From Grimontia hollisae CIP 101886 (GTDB lineage: Bacteria; Pseudomonadota; Gammaproteobacteria; Enterobacterales; Vibrionaceae), in contig NZ_ADAQ01000013.1 of NCBI RefSeq assembly GCF_000176515.1, positions 397,361-461,360 of the forward strand: a stretch of 64,000 nt of DNA, given 5' to 3'. Below, piece after piece: positions 55,976-64,000 of this stretch. The notes under the pieces were generated by a model. The model worked only from the letters and a program-made list of their open reading frames with translations, was not told where the DNA came from and did no database searches. The position numbers were made by a program, and so were the translations under genes. Within the stretch, counting starts at the first letter, position 1. Every line of letters starts with the position of its first letter.

Positions 55976-57298
55976 CTATACACTGACACTACGACGAACC
56001 ATCGGACCACCAAATTTAAACAGAGTTGGAAATACAGTATTCAATGCGCTGCTGTTTAATCCTAACCATTGGACCATATAGGCAGCATACTGTTCATGTG
56101 AAATTTTTGGAATTAATCGTCCTTCCCCGTTGTCGTCTTCACCGCCACGGGTAAAATCAGGATAAGTGCCGTAGCAAGTGCCTTGAGTGATACCGCCCCC
56201 AAACAAGAAGTGCCCGTTTCCCCAGCCATGATCTGTACCATTACGCGAATTATCATGCATAGCGCGACCAAACTCAGACAGCGTGCAAGTCATGACCTTA
56301 TCACTCAACCCCTCTGCATCCAGCGAAGCGTAGAGACCCGCTATCGCCTCCGAAAACTCATCCATCAGTTCATTCTGACGGCGTTCTTGATTGTCGTGAG
56401 TATCAAAGCCTCCCATGGAAACATAGAATACTTGGCGGTTATGACCTAACAATGGCGCCCCTTCAATCATTTGTTTCACCGTGCGCAGCTGCATCCCAAG
56501 GTTAGAGCTTGGAACACGGGTATCCATTGAAATGCTCCCCGCAACAGGCCCCATTTGATCCTGAGCATACATAGCCTGCTTAATAACCTCTGCATAACCT
56601 GCTACAAGCGGTGAATCATAGTATTGGTTTGCGCTGGATTCATAGCCCGAGCGCATGGCGGCGTTTTTCAGCATCCGTAAAGATTCAAAGCCATCTTTAT
56701 TGACGAATATTTTTTCTGCATCAAACGCATCGAGTAGAGAATTAGGTCCCGTATGGAAGGCATTTGGCATACCACCGAGATCTCTGGACAACAAATCCAT
56801 AGACATCCCCAACCAGCCATTTTCACTGTACTGTTGACCCATCCAGCTGCGCTGCCACACTTCCTGTTGCTTGTTGTGCGCAAAAAGGAACGGGGGCAAT
56901 TCTGCTCGACCACTAACAACATCACGTTGTGTCACGGGTGCCAACAACGGTCCTACATTGAGTGCAAAGCTGGCTTTTCCTTGCTCAAATAGCGGGATCA
57001 AAGGAGCCATCGCCTTGTGAAGACCAAGCTGGACGCCATTCACATCTTTAATCGCTAACGTATTAACCATTCTGCGTGGCACGGCGATCCCTTGCCTGGA
57101 CGATGCATATTTCTTGTAGTGGGTATGGTCCACCGGGATCACCTGATGGAAGAAATCATTGCCCCCCGCCAGAAAAACACAAATCAGGGCCTTGTAATCT
57201 TCGACATCATTCGCCTGAACACTCCAGCTTAACGGAGCTGCGGCTGTTGTGCTGACAACCCCCAAAGATTGGATAAAACGCCTTCTTGTCAGTTTCAT
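55976..57298 (-). CDS. DUF1501 Tat-exported protein
   Basis: A 440-residue protein with a Tat signal (M-K-L-T-R-R-R-F-I-Q-S-L-G). The DUF1501 family, a sulphatase/alkaline-phosphatase-like fold, is indicated by FLAGGNDFFHQVIPVD, VSMGGFDTHDNQ, LSEFGRAMHDNSRNGTDHGWGNGHFLFGGGI. The enzymatic role is unknown. Its ATG at 57298 overlaps the stop of the DUF1800 gene (ATGA). The partner pair is widespread and normally adjacent. Confidence 0.9.
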   Translation of the reverse strand: MKLTRRRFIQSLGVVSTTAAAPLSWSVQANDVEDYKALICVFLAGGNDFFHQVIPVDHTHYKKYASSRQGIAVPRRMVNTLAIKDVNGVQLGLHKAMAPLIPLFEQGKASFALNVGPLLAPVTQRDVVSGRAELPPFLFAHNKQQEVWQRSWMGQQYSENGWLGMSMDLLSRDLGGMPNAFHTGPNSLLDAFDAEKIFVNKDGFESLRMLKNAAMRSGYESSANQYYDSPLVAGYAEVIKQAMYAQDQMGPVAGSISMDTRVPSSNLGMQLRTVKQMIEGAPLLGHNRQVFYVSMGGFDTHDNQERRQNELMDEFSEAIAGLYASLDAEGLSDKVMTCTLSEFGRAMHDNSRNGTDHGWGNGHFLFGGGITQGTCYGTYPDFTRGGEDDNGEGRLIPKISHEQYAAYMVQWLGLNSSALNTVFPTLFKFGGPMVRRSVSV

Positions 57299-58821
57299 AC
57301 GCGATTCTCCTGAACGTGAAAATAAGGAGATACCAGAGCAATGAAAAGTAGACGCTGAACCCATTTTCCCGGTGCCAAGTTCAAACCGTTATATTGGCGA
57401 TAAAGCGACTCTTTCAATACCTTTGGCATTGCACCGTTAAAAAAACGTTCTGATGTTTCCTGGACAAAGCCTTTAATGTCTTTGTTAGCAATCAAGGTCT
57501 TAAAATCTTCAACATCAATATAAAGCTCATTACTTAACGGTGCCGTTATTTTCTGGAGATTTAGCCGGAGAATACCGTATATGAAATTGTGGACATAAAT
57601 AATATGCGACCAATCTATAATTTGTAATTCTGGTGCAACCAAATTATTTTCTTTTATAACACCTTTCGGCGCATAATCTGGCAAATAGAAATTAAAAACA
57701 GAGGGGGCTCCCAACGGATATTGGTTACAGGTTTTTAAATACACCAGATCCGTTTTCACAACCCTACTTCCCGCCCCTGGTTTTACATTCAAAGCGCGAT
57801 AAAGACAAACCAAGGACAACCAGGGTTCGCGAATCTTGCTCATGCTTTGGGGCGGTGCGGTATACACGTCAGGGTCACTTAGAATGGCCCAGATGACGGC
57901 CTTCAAGTCTCCCGTCACTCCCATGCCATTATCAAGAAAAGCCTCAGTAACACGGCGGACATAATCCGGTGACGGGTTTGAAGTAACAAGACGCTGGATT
58001 AATCCGTGACAAATATTGGGAGCGGTTGAAGGATGGTGCAACAACATGTCCATAACCTGATCCAGTTCTTGCTCAGCGGACATATTCTCAGGAAACTGAT
58101 GTCCCATTACCCATTTTTCACCACTGTCGTGGTCCGTTGCATGATTTACCATCGGTTGTAGGAATGTGTTATCTGTGTGATGCCAGCCAGTGAATACTCT
58201 GGCCAGTTCCTGAATATCTTTTTCAGTGTAACAAGGAATAGGCTGACCATTCCCATCAAGTTCATAAGTACCATCAATATCACGCTGGTAAAGCCCCACA
58301 GAAAAGAGCTGCATGATCTCGCGGGCATAATTTTCATCCGGCCGGCGACCTGTTGCCGGATCCCCTTTCCTGTTGCCAACCATCGTAAGGTATTGCCCCA
58401 TCACCGCCGACAACGACACTTCTTTCAACAAATCACGATAATGACCAAAGGCATGTTGACATAGCATATCGTTATAACTGGCCATCGCTGGCGCACGATA
58501 GGATAATGCAGCGTCTTGATCCGAAACGACAAAAATCTGTGATAATGCGTATGCAACACGTTGTCTTAACTGGTCTTTTGAATAAAATGCAATATCCAGC
58601 CAAGCCCTGATCCGGGTTGATCTTGACGGTTTTTTGCCGTAACCCTGAACCTCGAATTGTTGATAACACTGTTTTAGGTGGGAAGAGACAGGAAGTGCAA
58701 TTTGCTCGTCAAACCAGGTTTTAGCGCCCTTGTTAATTAAATTTTCCACTTCACCTTTTTTGGGCCCGAACGTGGCGAGATCTAACCAACGCGAAGCATG
58801 AGAAAAAGAATCAAATTGCAT
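57295..58821 (-). CDS. DUF1800 family protein
   Basis: A 508-residue protein of the DUF1800 family: ASRWLDLATFGPKKGEVENL at the start, then LRQRVAYALSQIFVVSD, RRPDENYAREIMQLFSVG and ELARVFTGW. I chose ATG 58821, which has GAGGG 8-9 bases upstream and gives the family-typical beginning. An ATG at 58917 would add 32 unrelated residues and has no ribosome-binding site. I see no signal peptide. It is translationally coupled to the DUF1501 gene. Function unknown. Confidence 0.87.
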   Translation of the reverse strand: MQFDSFSHASRWLDLATFGPKKGEVENLINKGAKTWFDEQIALPVSSHLKQCYQQFEVQGYGKKPSRSTRIRAWLDIAFYSKDQLRQRVAYALSQIFVVSDQDAALSYRAPAMASYNDMLCQHAFGHYRDLLKEVSLSAVMGQYLTMVGNRKGDPATGRRPDENYAREIMQLFSVGLYQRDIDGTYELDGNGQPIPCYTEKDIQELARVFTGWHHTDNTFLQPMVNHATDHDSGEKWVMGHQFPENMSAEQELDQVMDMLLHHPSTAPNICHGLIQRLVTSNPSPDYVRRVTEAFLDNGMGVTGDLKAVIWAILSDPDVYTAPPQSMSKIREPWLSLVCLYRALNVKPGAGSRVVKTDLVYLKTCNQYPLGAPSVFNFYLPDYAPKGVIKENNLVAPELQIIDWSHIIYVHNFIYGILRLNLQKITAPLSNELYIDVEDFKTLIANKDIKGFVQETSERFFNGAMPKVLKESLYRQYNGLNLAPGKWVQRLLFIALVSPYFHVQENRV

Positions 58822-58964
58822 ATCGAATACCCTCAATTTGTCTGGATAATTCTGGTATTCACTGATGTGAATTTGCCTTTTATTTAAATCACCCGAAACG
58901 TAAATGAGAATATTCATACTTATCTAATCAAATCATATTTTATTGTCTGAATTGGTGGAACACT

Positions 58965-58993
58965 TCAATATTTAGACAAAGTCTACATATTGA
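58965..58993. repeat. Inverted repeat upstream of the DUF1800 gene
   Basis: Arms TCAATATTTAGAC and GTCTACATATTGA (12 of 13 bases paired) flank AAA. The repeat sits about 145 bp upstream of the chosen start and could be an operator or RNA hairpin. Confidence 0.5.
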
Positions 58994-59291
58994 GACACCA
59001 TATAAATTGACACTCCACACACCAATGCACTACGCGAAAAAATCTTCATCAAAATATTAGCAAAGCCAGAATGAAACATTGTCAAAATTCCATGACTTTT
59101 GTCATGCGCACTTTGTTGGATATATTAATCATTCGATTTACTTATTATTTTTCATTAGGTTGCTATCTATTAAGCGCTATATTCAAACCGCCTGAAGAGA
59201 CTTGAGATCAGAGGACATTGATACATTCAATTCAAGGCGTATTGAGACCTTCCCTTCAGGCTTCTAACTGGCAAAAGTCAATGCCACGAAT
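58994..59291. other. Intergenic region between DUF1800 and htpX
   Basis: AT-rich gap between genes on the same strand. GCCTGAAG (59190-59197) and CTTCAGGC (59254-59261) are complementary over 8 bases. No gene is supported. Confidence 0.4.
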
Positions 59292-59324
59292 AAAAAACGC
59301 CCCCTTTTTCATAGGAGGCGTTTT
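59292..59324 (-). terminator. Terminator of htpX
   Basis: AAAACGCC / GGCGTTTT arms. On the minus strand the hairpin is followed by a T-run. Confidence 0.8.
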
Positions 59325-59347
59325 ATCAAAATCAGGGTAGTGTCCGA

Positions 59348-60229
59348 TTACAAGTGCTCACCGCTACGCAGCGCTGCAATACGCTTTTCCAGTGGTGGGT
59401 GTGTCATAAACAGCTCACTCAAGGACTTCTTGCCATTGATGCCAAACGCCATCATTGACCCTTCAAGACGGCTTTCATGACTCATCTTCAGGCGCTCAAG
59501 GGCGGCTATCATCTTCTCTTTACCCACCAACTTGGCTGAGCCAGCATCCGCTTTAAATTCACGGTGGCGGCTAAACCACATTGTCAGGATACTGGCCAAA
59601 AGACCGAATACAATTTCCAGAATCGAAGACACCACGAAGTACACCATGAAGCTGCCGCCGCTCTCTCCTTCTTCATCATTATTGTTCATGCCGCTGACAG
59701 CACCAGCGATGATACGAGAGATAAAGATCACGAAGGTATTTACAACCCCTTGCATCAGCGCCATCGTGACCATGTCGCCGTTTGCAATGTGGCTCACTTC
59801 ATGGGCCAGCACGGCTTCGGCTTCATCACGGGTCATGTTCTCAAGCAGACCGCTGGACACGGCTACCAGGGAGTCATCTTTTTTTGCACCAGTTGCAAAG
59901 GCGTTAATGTCATCTGAGTAATAAATCGCAACGGTTGGCATGCCAATGCCAGCCTGTTGTGCCTGACGACTAACCGTGCTCATCAGCCAATGTTCTGTCT
60001 CATTGCGTGGGTGCTCGATCACCTGACCGCCAACAGAGCGAAGCGCCATAGACTTCGACATCATCAAGGAAATCAGGGAACCACCAAAGCCAAACAAGGC
60101 TGCCATAACCAGCAGACCTGAAAGGCTGCCAGGCTGAAGACCTGTGACTGCGTACACGATGTTTAATACAATGCTGAAGACAAACAGAACAGCCAGGTTT
60201 GTCAACAGAAATAAAGCGATACGTTTCAT
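59348..60229 (-). CDS. htpX: Membrane zinc metalloprotease HtpX
   Basis: HtpX is a heat-shock protease of the M48 family that degrades misfolded membrane proteins together with FtsH. The 293-residue protein has two N-terminal helices, the zinc motif HEVSH, two further hydrophobic segments, and the third zinc ligand region [13 protein letters not shown]. The C-terminal [12 protein letters not shown] is typical. Single-gene unit on the minus strand. Confidence 0.95.
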   Translation of the reverse strand: MKRIALFLLTNLAVLFVFSIVLNIVYAVTGLQPGSLSGLLVMAALFGFGGSLISLMMSKSMALRSVGGQVIEHPRNETEHWLMSTVSRQAQQAGIGMPTVAIYYSDDINAFATGAKKDDSLVAVSSGLLENMTRDEAEAVLAHEVSHIANGDMVTMALMQGVVNTFVIFISRIIAGAVSGMNNNDEEGESGGSFMVYFVVSSILEIVFGLLASILTMWFSRHREFKADAGSAKLVGKEKMIAALERLKMSHESRLEGSMMAFGINGKKSLSELFMTHPPLEKRIAALRSGEHL

Positions 60230-60604
60230 TGCTTCAATTGTCTCCGAAAAATGGAAGCGTTATACCCTGCCCACCACCAATGCCACTATTTTCAGTGCTG
60301 CCAATGTTCAGGGTATCTAGGGTGTGTTGGACTGATGAGGTCAACAGACCCTAGGCAAATAGTAGGGTCGAATTGCGGAAAAACAAGTTCATGTAACAAT
60401 TTAAAACACAAATTATTGCGGACATACGCTGTATGCTATCTTAAAACCATACAGGCAAAGAGAAGAAGCGTCATACATTAGACCGCATTAGACTTTTGTC
60501 GAGTTGTAATCGTCACTGCTGAGGAATAACGTACGTACACATGATGAAGTGTTGAATAGGCACATTGTAGCCCGGCAGGGGCACGATTCTAAGGAGAAAG
60601 AATC
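60230..60604. other. Divergent intergenic region between htpX and the small ORF
   Basis: Holds the two promoters. Two inverted repeats are visible: ATACCCTG (60262-60269) with CAGGGTAT (60309-60316), and GACCCTA (60347-60353) with TAGGGTC (60363-60369). No other gene is supported. Confidence 0.45.
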
Positions 60605-60781
60605 ATGGCTGACAAAGAAAATTATCGAATGGCAATCGATATCCTTTGCTGTCACTTGGGCATGAGCTTTGATGAAGCTTGTGCTGAACTAGGTCTCGCT
60701 GACGACGAGAATGCAAAGCTTCAGAAGGTTTCAGATGTTCAGCAGTCGCTGATGGGGCTTTTGCCGGAAGACAGCAAATAA
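60605..60781 (+). CDS. Small conserved protein of unknown function, 58 residues
   Basis: Begins M-A-D-K-E-N-Y-R-M-A-I-D-I-L-C-C-H-L-G and ends L-P-E-D-S-K. It is acidic, probably helical and soluble, with a Cys-Cys pair and a third Cys (FDEACAEL). AAGGAGAAAG lies 5 bases upstream of the ATG, a strong ribosome-binding site. A hypothetical protein occupies the same place between bioD and htpX in Vibrio cholerae as I recall, which supports a real gene. No function known. Confidence 0.75.
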   Translation: MADKENYRMAIDILCCHLGMSFDEACAELGLADDENAKLQKVSDVQQSLMGLLPEDSK

Positions 60782-60811
60782 GCACCAAACTAAAAGTCAC
60801 GTTTTCATATG

Positions 60812-60838
60812 AAAGCCAGCACCTCGCTGGCTTTTTTC
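60812..60838. terminator. Terminator between the small ORF and bioD
   Basis: AAAGCCAGC / GCTGGCTTT stem with a 5-base loop and T-run on the plus strand. It is weaker in the minus direction, where it would serve the bio operon. Confidence 0.8.
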
Positions 60839-60841
60839 TGG

Positions 60842-61522
60842 TTAGAACCCTAACGGCGTAATGTCGATATAACCACTCAGATCTCGCGACTTTATCGACG
60901 ACATATAAGGAATTTCTCCAAGCTTTGGTACTTTCAGGTGATGCTCCAGCGTTTTGACGATGTCACTGTAATGCTCTATTCCCGGATTAATGCGGTTAGC
61001 AATCCACCCCACAATCTCCAGACCGTCACGACGAACTGCTTCTGCCGTCAGGTAGGCGTGGTTCAGACACCCCAACTTGATACCCACCACCAAAATGACA
61101 GGCAGTTTTTCGCCCACCACCCAGTCGGCCAATGTTGTGTCGAATGAGATGGGCACACGCCAGCCGCCCGCCCCTTCCACTAATGTGAAATCTGAACGTG
61201 CCTGTAACGCTTTCAATCCCTCAGACAATACCGAGAAATCAACCGTTTCATTTTCCAGTTTCGCAGCAATATGTGGTGAACATGCCGCATGGAGCAAACA
61301 TGGATTCACATCCTGATAGCTGACGTCGACCGTTGAACATTCACGAAGACGGATGGCATCCGAGTTCATCGGGCCTTGTTCAGTGTCTTTACTGCCTGCT
61401 GCAATCGGCTTATAACCTGCCACACTATGGCCAGCCTTGGAAACAGCCTGCATAACCGCCATGGATGCGACGGTTTTTCCCACTTCGGTGTCTGTACCTG
61501 TGACGAAATAACTCTTATTCAT
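60842..61522 (-). CDS. bioD: Dethiobiotin synthetase BioD
   Basis: BioD closes the ureido ring of dethiobiotin from DAPA, CO2 and ATP. The 226-residue protein has the P-loop GTDTEVGKT at the N-terminus, the substrate-binding GYKPIAAG and the EGAGGWRVP segment. Last gene of bioBFCD; its start overlaps the end of bioC by 8 bases. Confidence 0.94.
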   Translation of the reverse strand: MNKSYFVTGTDTEVGKTVASMAVMQAVSKAGHSVAGYKPIAAGSKDTEQGPMNSDAIRLRECSTVDVSYQDVNPCLLHAACSPHIAAKLENETVDFSVLSEGLKALQARSDFTLVEGAGGWRVPISFDTTLADWVVGEKLPVILVVGIKLGCLNHAYLTAEAVRRDGLEIVGWIANRINPGIEHYSDIVKTLEHHLKVPKLGEIPYMSSIKSRDLSGYIDITPLGF

Positions 61523-62330
61523 TATCTATCGTTCCAAAGCAAACCTTGTACGTAGCGGGGAGCTCACCGTCGTCCAGCTTGAACTCACCATAGGCGTCTT
61601 CCAGCTCAATGAAGGTACGCCTGCCAACCAACCCCGCACTTCTGCCCTCCCGTAAATGCGTTGCACCAATACCTTTCAGGTCCTTCATCAACGCTAATGC
61701 GGAGGGGTAACGTTCCATCACTGTTCTACATTCTATGTGAGTGTGGTTGCACTTAGCTTGAGCGAGCGCAATGTTTACCTGCTTGAGTGATAAAAAGGCA
61801 TTCACGTGAGATTCACCCTTCACACCTCGCCATGCCTGCTTCAACTCTTCCAGTGAGCCTTCAAGTAACGTAGTAAAATAGATTTTCCCTCCCGGTTTCA
61901 CTACCCGCTTTAGCTCGCGCAATGGAACAGAAAGATCGTCACACCATTGCAGGGCCAAAGAACTGAAAGCTGCATCCAAGCAGTTGTCTGGCAACGGCAG
62001 GCACTCTGCATCTCCCGCAATATAGACCGCTTGATTTCCACATCGCTTCCACGCCTTTTCAAGCATTTTGTCGGACAAGTCCAACGCAATCACGCTGGCG
62101 CCTTCATTAAGCAACTGCTGGGTGAAATAACCGGTACCACACCCCAAATCAAGGACAGTCTTCCCCATCCAATCTGTGCAACACGCCATCAGCTGATGTC
62201 CAACCCTACGCTGAAACGCAGCGCTGGCATCGTAAGTTTGGGCTGCGCGACCAAACGCCGCTTGAATGGCCTTTTTCTCTTCATTCAGCCTATGCAACGT
62301 TTGCAGTGAAACATTCATCATCTGGCTCAT
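61515..62330 (-). CDS. bioC: Malonyl-ACP O-methyltransferase BioC
   Basis: BioC methylates malonyl-ACP to start pimeloyl synthesis for biotin. The 271-residue SAM-dependent enzyme has the glycine motif VLDLGCGTGYF, motif LSDKMLEKA, and the family N-terminus (AIQAAFGRAAQTYDASAAFQRRVG). Its ATG overlaps the bioF stop as ATGA, and its end overlaps bioD. Confidence 0.93.
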   Translation of the reverse strand: MSQMMNVSLQTLHRLNEEKKAIQAAFGRAAQTYDASAAFQRRVGHQLMACCTDWMGKTVLDLGCGTGYFTQQLLNEGASVIALDLSDKMLEKAWKRCGNQAVYIAGDAECLPLPDNCLDAAFSSLALQWCDDLSVPLRELKRVVKPGGKIYFTTLLEGSLEELKQAWRGVKGESHVNAFLSLKQVNIALAQAKCNHTHIECRTVMERYPSALALMKDLKGIGATHLREGRSAGLVGRRTFIELEDAYGEFKLDDGELPATYKVCFGTIDNE

Positions 62331-63493
62331 GCTTCCTCCTGCAACAAACTACGCAGCGTGGAAGCCAACGACCTGACCTGCGTTTCCTCATGGCTGACAG
62401 AGAGCGTGATACGAAGGCGCGCTGTGTTTACTGGAACAGTCGGTGGACGAATAGCGCCGATCCAATAACCGGCATCTTTGAGTGAAACCGCCAATGACTG
62501 CATACGTTCAACACTGCCAAGTACCACTGGCTTAATCGGCGTGATCGTAGGAAGTACCGCAGAAAACCCCGCTAACCCGCGATGGAAAATGTCGGAAAGG
62601 ACTGCCAATTTTTCCCGGCGCCACGATTGGGTCTGGATAAGGAAAACTGCTTTTTCAAGCGCATGGGCCTGCGCGGGTGGCATCGCGGTGGAATACACAT
62701 AGTGGCGGGCAAACTGGGTTAAATAGTCATGCACGGATTCACTGCAAAGTACCGCGGCTCCCATCATGCCAAACGCTTTGCCAAAGGTGACAACCAGAAT
62801 GTCAGGCTTGATCCCCGCATGGTCTGCACTCCCCCGTCCCTCTTTGCCTAAAATGCCGCAACCATGAGCATCGTCAACCATCAGCCAGCTCTGGTTTTCC
62901 TCGCAACACCGTTTCATTTCCGCCAGCGGTGAAAGATCGCCATCCATACTGAATACACCTTCCGTTACCGTCAGGGAAGCCGAGTCACTGCGCTTCAGGA
63001 GTTGGCTCAGCCTGTCGACATCGTTGTGTGGAAAGCGCTTCATGGTTGCCGGTGAAAGCATTCCCGCTTCTATTAATGAAGCATGGTTCAATTTGTCCTG
63101 CAGCAGCAGATCGCCTTTTTCCAGCAAGGCAAAAATCACGGCCTGATTGGCAGAAAAACCACTGTTGAAAAGCAAGGCCCGGTCAAAGCCCAACCACTCA
63201 CATAAGCATGACTCCAGTGAAAGATGGGGGTAGGAATAACCACTCACCAAGGGCGAGGCGGTGCTGCCTGCGCCGTATTTAGAAAGGCCATCCTGACAGG
63301 CATGGATCAGCTCAGGCTCTTGTGCGAGCCCAAGGTAGTCATTGCCGGAAAAATTAACGAACTGGCGATCTGCGCTGTCTGTTAATGTGCCGGGTTGCAA
63401 CCTGAACGCTGACACCTGTCGGTGGAGATGCTGTTGCCGCCGTGCTTCGAGCCTCTGACTGAGTCGACGTTGCAGTTGGCTTTGTTCACACAT
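62327..63493 (-). CDS. bioF: 8-amino-7-oxononanoate synthase BioF
   Basis: BioF condenses pimeloyl-ACP and L-alanine to KAPA using PLP. The 388-residue protein has the expected NFSGNDYLGLA segment, GAGSTASPLVSGY, VDDAHGCGILG and the PLP lysine in VVTFGKAFGMMGA. It follows bioB by 15 bases and is translationally coupled to bioC. Confidence 0.94.
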   Translation of the reverse strand: MCEQSQLQRRLSQRLEARRQQHLHRQVSAFRLQPGTLTDSADRQFVNFSGNDYLGLAQEPELIHACQDGLSKYGAGSTASPLVSGYSYPHLSLESCLCEWLGFDRALLFNSGFSANQAVIFALLEKGDLLLQDKLNHASLIEAGMLSPATMKRFPHNDVDRLSQLLKRSDSASLTVTEGVFSMDGDLSPLAEMKRCCEENQSWLMVDDAHGCGILGKEGRGSADHAGIKPDILVVTFGKAFGMMGAAVLCSESVHDYLTQFARHYVYSTAMPPAQAHALEKAVFLIQTQSWRREKLAVLSDIFHRGLAGFSAVLPTITPIKPVVLGSVERMQSLAVSLKDAGYWIGAIRPPTVPVNTARLRITLSVSHEETQVRSLASTLRSLLQEEA

Positions 63494-63508
63494 TGTCGCT
63501 GGGCCCCC

Positions 63509-64000
63509 CTACACGCTCGCGTCGTAGAAGAGGTCATCTTTATCCGGACGCGACGCGACACGCTCAGCAACCTTGTTCAGCAGGTTTTCTTCCTGAACGG
63601 CGTCTGGTTTCTGTGCCGCCTGCTCACTGTTAATACCTAACTTCCTGAAAAGCTGCATGTCGGCATCTTCATTCGGGTTTGGCGTTGTCAGCAGTTTGCA
63701 ACCATAGAAAATCGAATTCGCGCCAGCCATAAAACACATTGCCTGCATTTGCTCGTTCATGTTTTCCCGGCCAGCAGAAAGACGAACAGCAGATTTCGGC
63801 ATCATGATACGTGTAACAGCGATAATGCGGATAAAGTCAAATGGGTCAACATCATCAACCGATTCCAGTGGGGTGCCTTTTACTTTCACCAGCATATTGA
63901 TGGGAACACTTTCCGGGTGGTGTGGCAGGTTTGCCAGCTCCACCAGCAAACCAGCGCGATCTGATGCACTTTCGCCAAGGCCAATAATGCCACCGGAGCA
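63509..64000 (-). CDS. bioB: Biotin synthase BioB (N-terminus beyond window edge)
   Basis: BioB is the radical-SAM enzyme inserting sulphur into dethiobiotin. Only the C-terminal part of about 163 residues is present, from [11 protein letters not shown] at the right edge through [50 protein letters not shown] to the stop. The radical-SAM CxxxCxxC motif lies outside. First gene of the operon here; bioA is not in view. Confidence 0.95.
   Translation of the reverse strand, partial: CSGGIIGLGESASDRAGLLVELANLPHHPESVPINMLVKVKGTPLESVDDVDPFDFIRIIAVTRIMMPKSAVRLSAGRENMNEQMQAMCFMAGANSIFYGCKLLTTPNPNEDADMQLFRKLGINSEQAAQKPDAVQEENLLNKVAERVASRPDKDDLFYDASV

Overview
The window is a stretch of chromosome from a marine gammaproteobacterium of the family Vibrionaceae. 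The evidence is gene content and order: napFDA divergent from narQP, torR divergent from torCAD with CTGTTCATAT tor boxes, tfoY preceded by a cyclic-di-GMP-I riboswitch, PanP, and bioBFCD next to a small conserved ORF and htpX. Mid-range G+C and the protein sequences suit a Vibrio, Photobacterium, Grimontia or Enterovibrio relative; I cannot fix the genus from sequence alone. I see no rRNA, tRNA, CRISPR array, transposase, integrase or phage gene, so this reads as ordinary core and shell chromosome with accessory transport and regulatory modules.

Layout. 1-5.7 kb: periplasmic nitrate reductase (napA, cut by the left edge, then napD and napF) divergent from its nitrate/nitrite two-component system narQ-narP. 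5.8-11.6 kb, minus strand: a POT-family peptide transporter, the EmrD efflux pump, RibA, and an acyltransferase-like protein paired with a YjjU-type patatin. 11.7-14.4 kb: a 30-residue YnhF-like peptide, a long AT-rich gap, and an NSS-family transporter with its 32-residue MetS-type partner. 14.5-18.6 kb: an OmpR-type regulator, a histidine kinase and a glucose-binding-like lipoprotein with no permease, then an exported protein of unknown function. 18.7-20.4 kb: PanP. 20.6-29.6 kb: a PgtC/PgtB/PgtA-like sensory system followed by a sigma-54-type promoter and an AfuABC-like ABC importer. 30-36.7 kb: a lipoprotein, a DUF2947 protein, torR, and torC-torA-torD. 37-39.3 kb: purR with a structured leader, and riboswitch-controlled tfoY. 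40.4-46.7 kb: a VTT-domain/disulphide-reductase fusion with ynjBCD and ynjF. 46.8-47.8 kb: two complementary bacterioferritin subunits. 48-53 kb: a TetR regulator and an RND efflux pair. 53-55.2 kb: punR/punC. 55.4-58.8 kb: a YgiW-type OB-fold protein and a DUF1800/DUF1501 pair. 59.3-64 kb: htpX, a 58-residue protein and bioDCFB (bioB cut by the right edge).

How it fits together. Much of the window concerns anaerobic respiration (nitrate through Nap, TMAO through Tor, each beside its sensor or regulator) and solute sensing linked to transport. Two separate modules place a periplasmic binding protein beside a histidine kinase. The less-described parts are the VTT-reductase/YnjBCD/YnjF operon, which may handle membrane lipid or head-group metabolism, and the orphan binding-protein/two-component unit at 14.5-17.9 kb.
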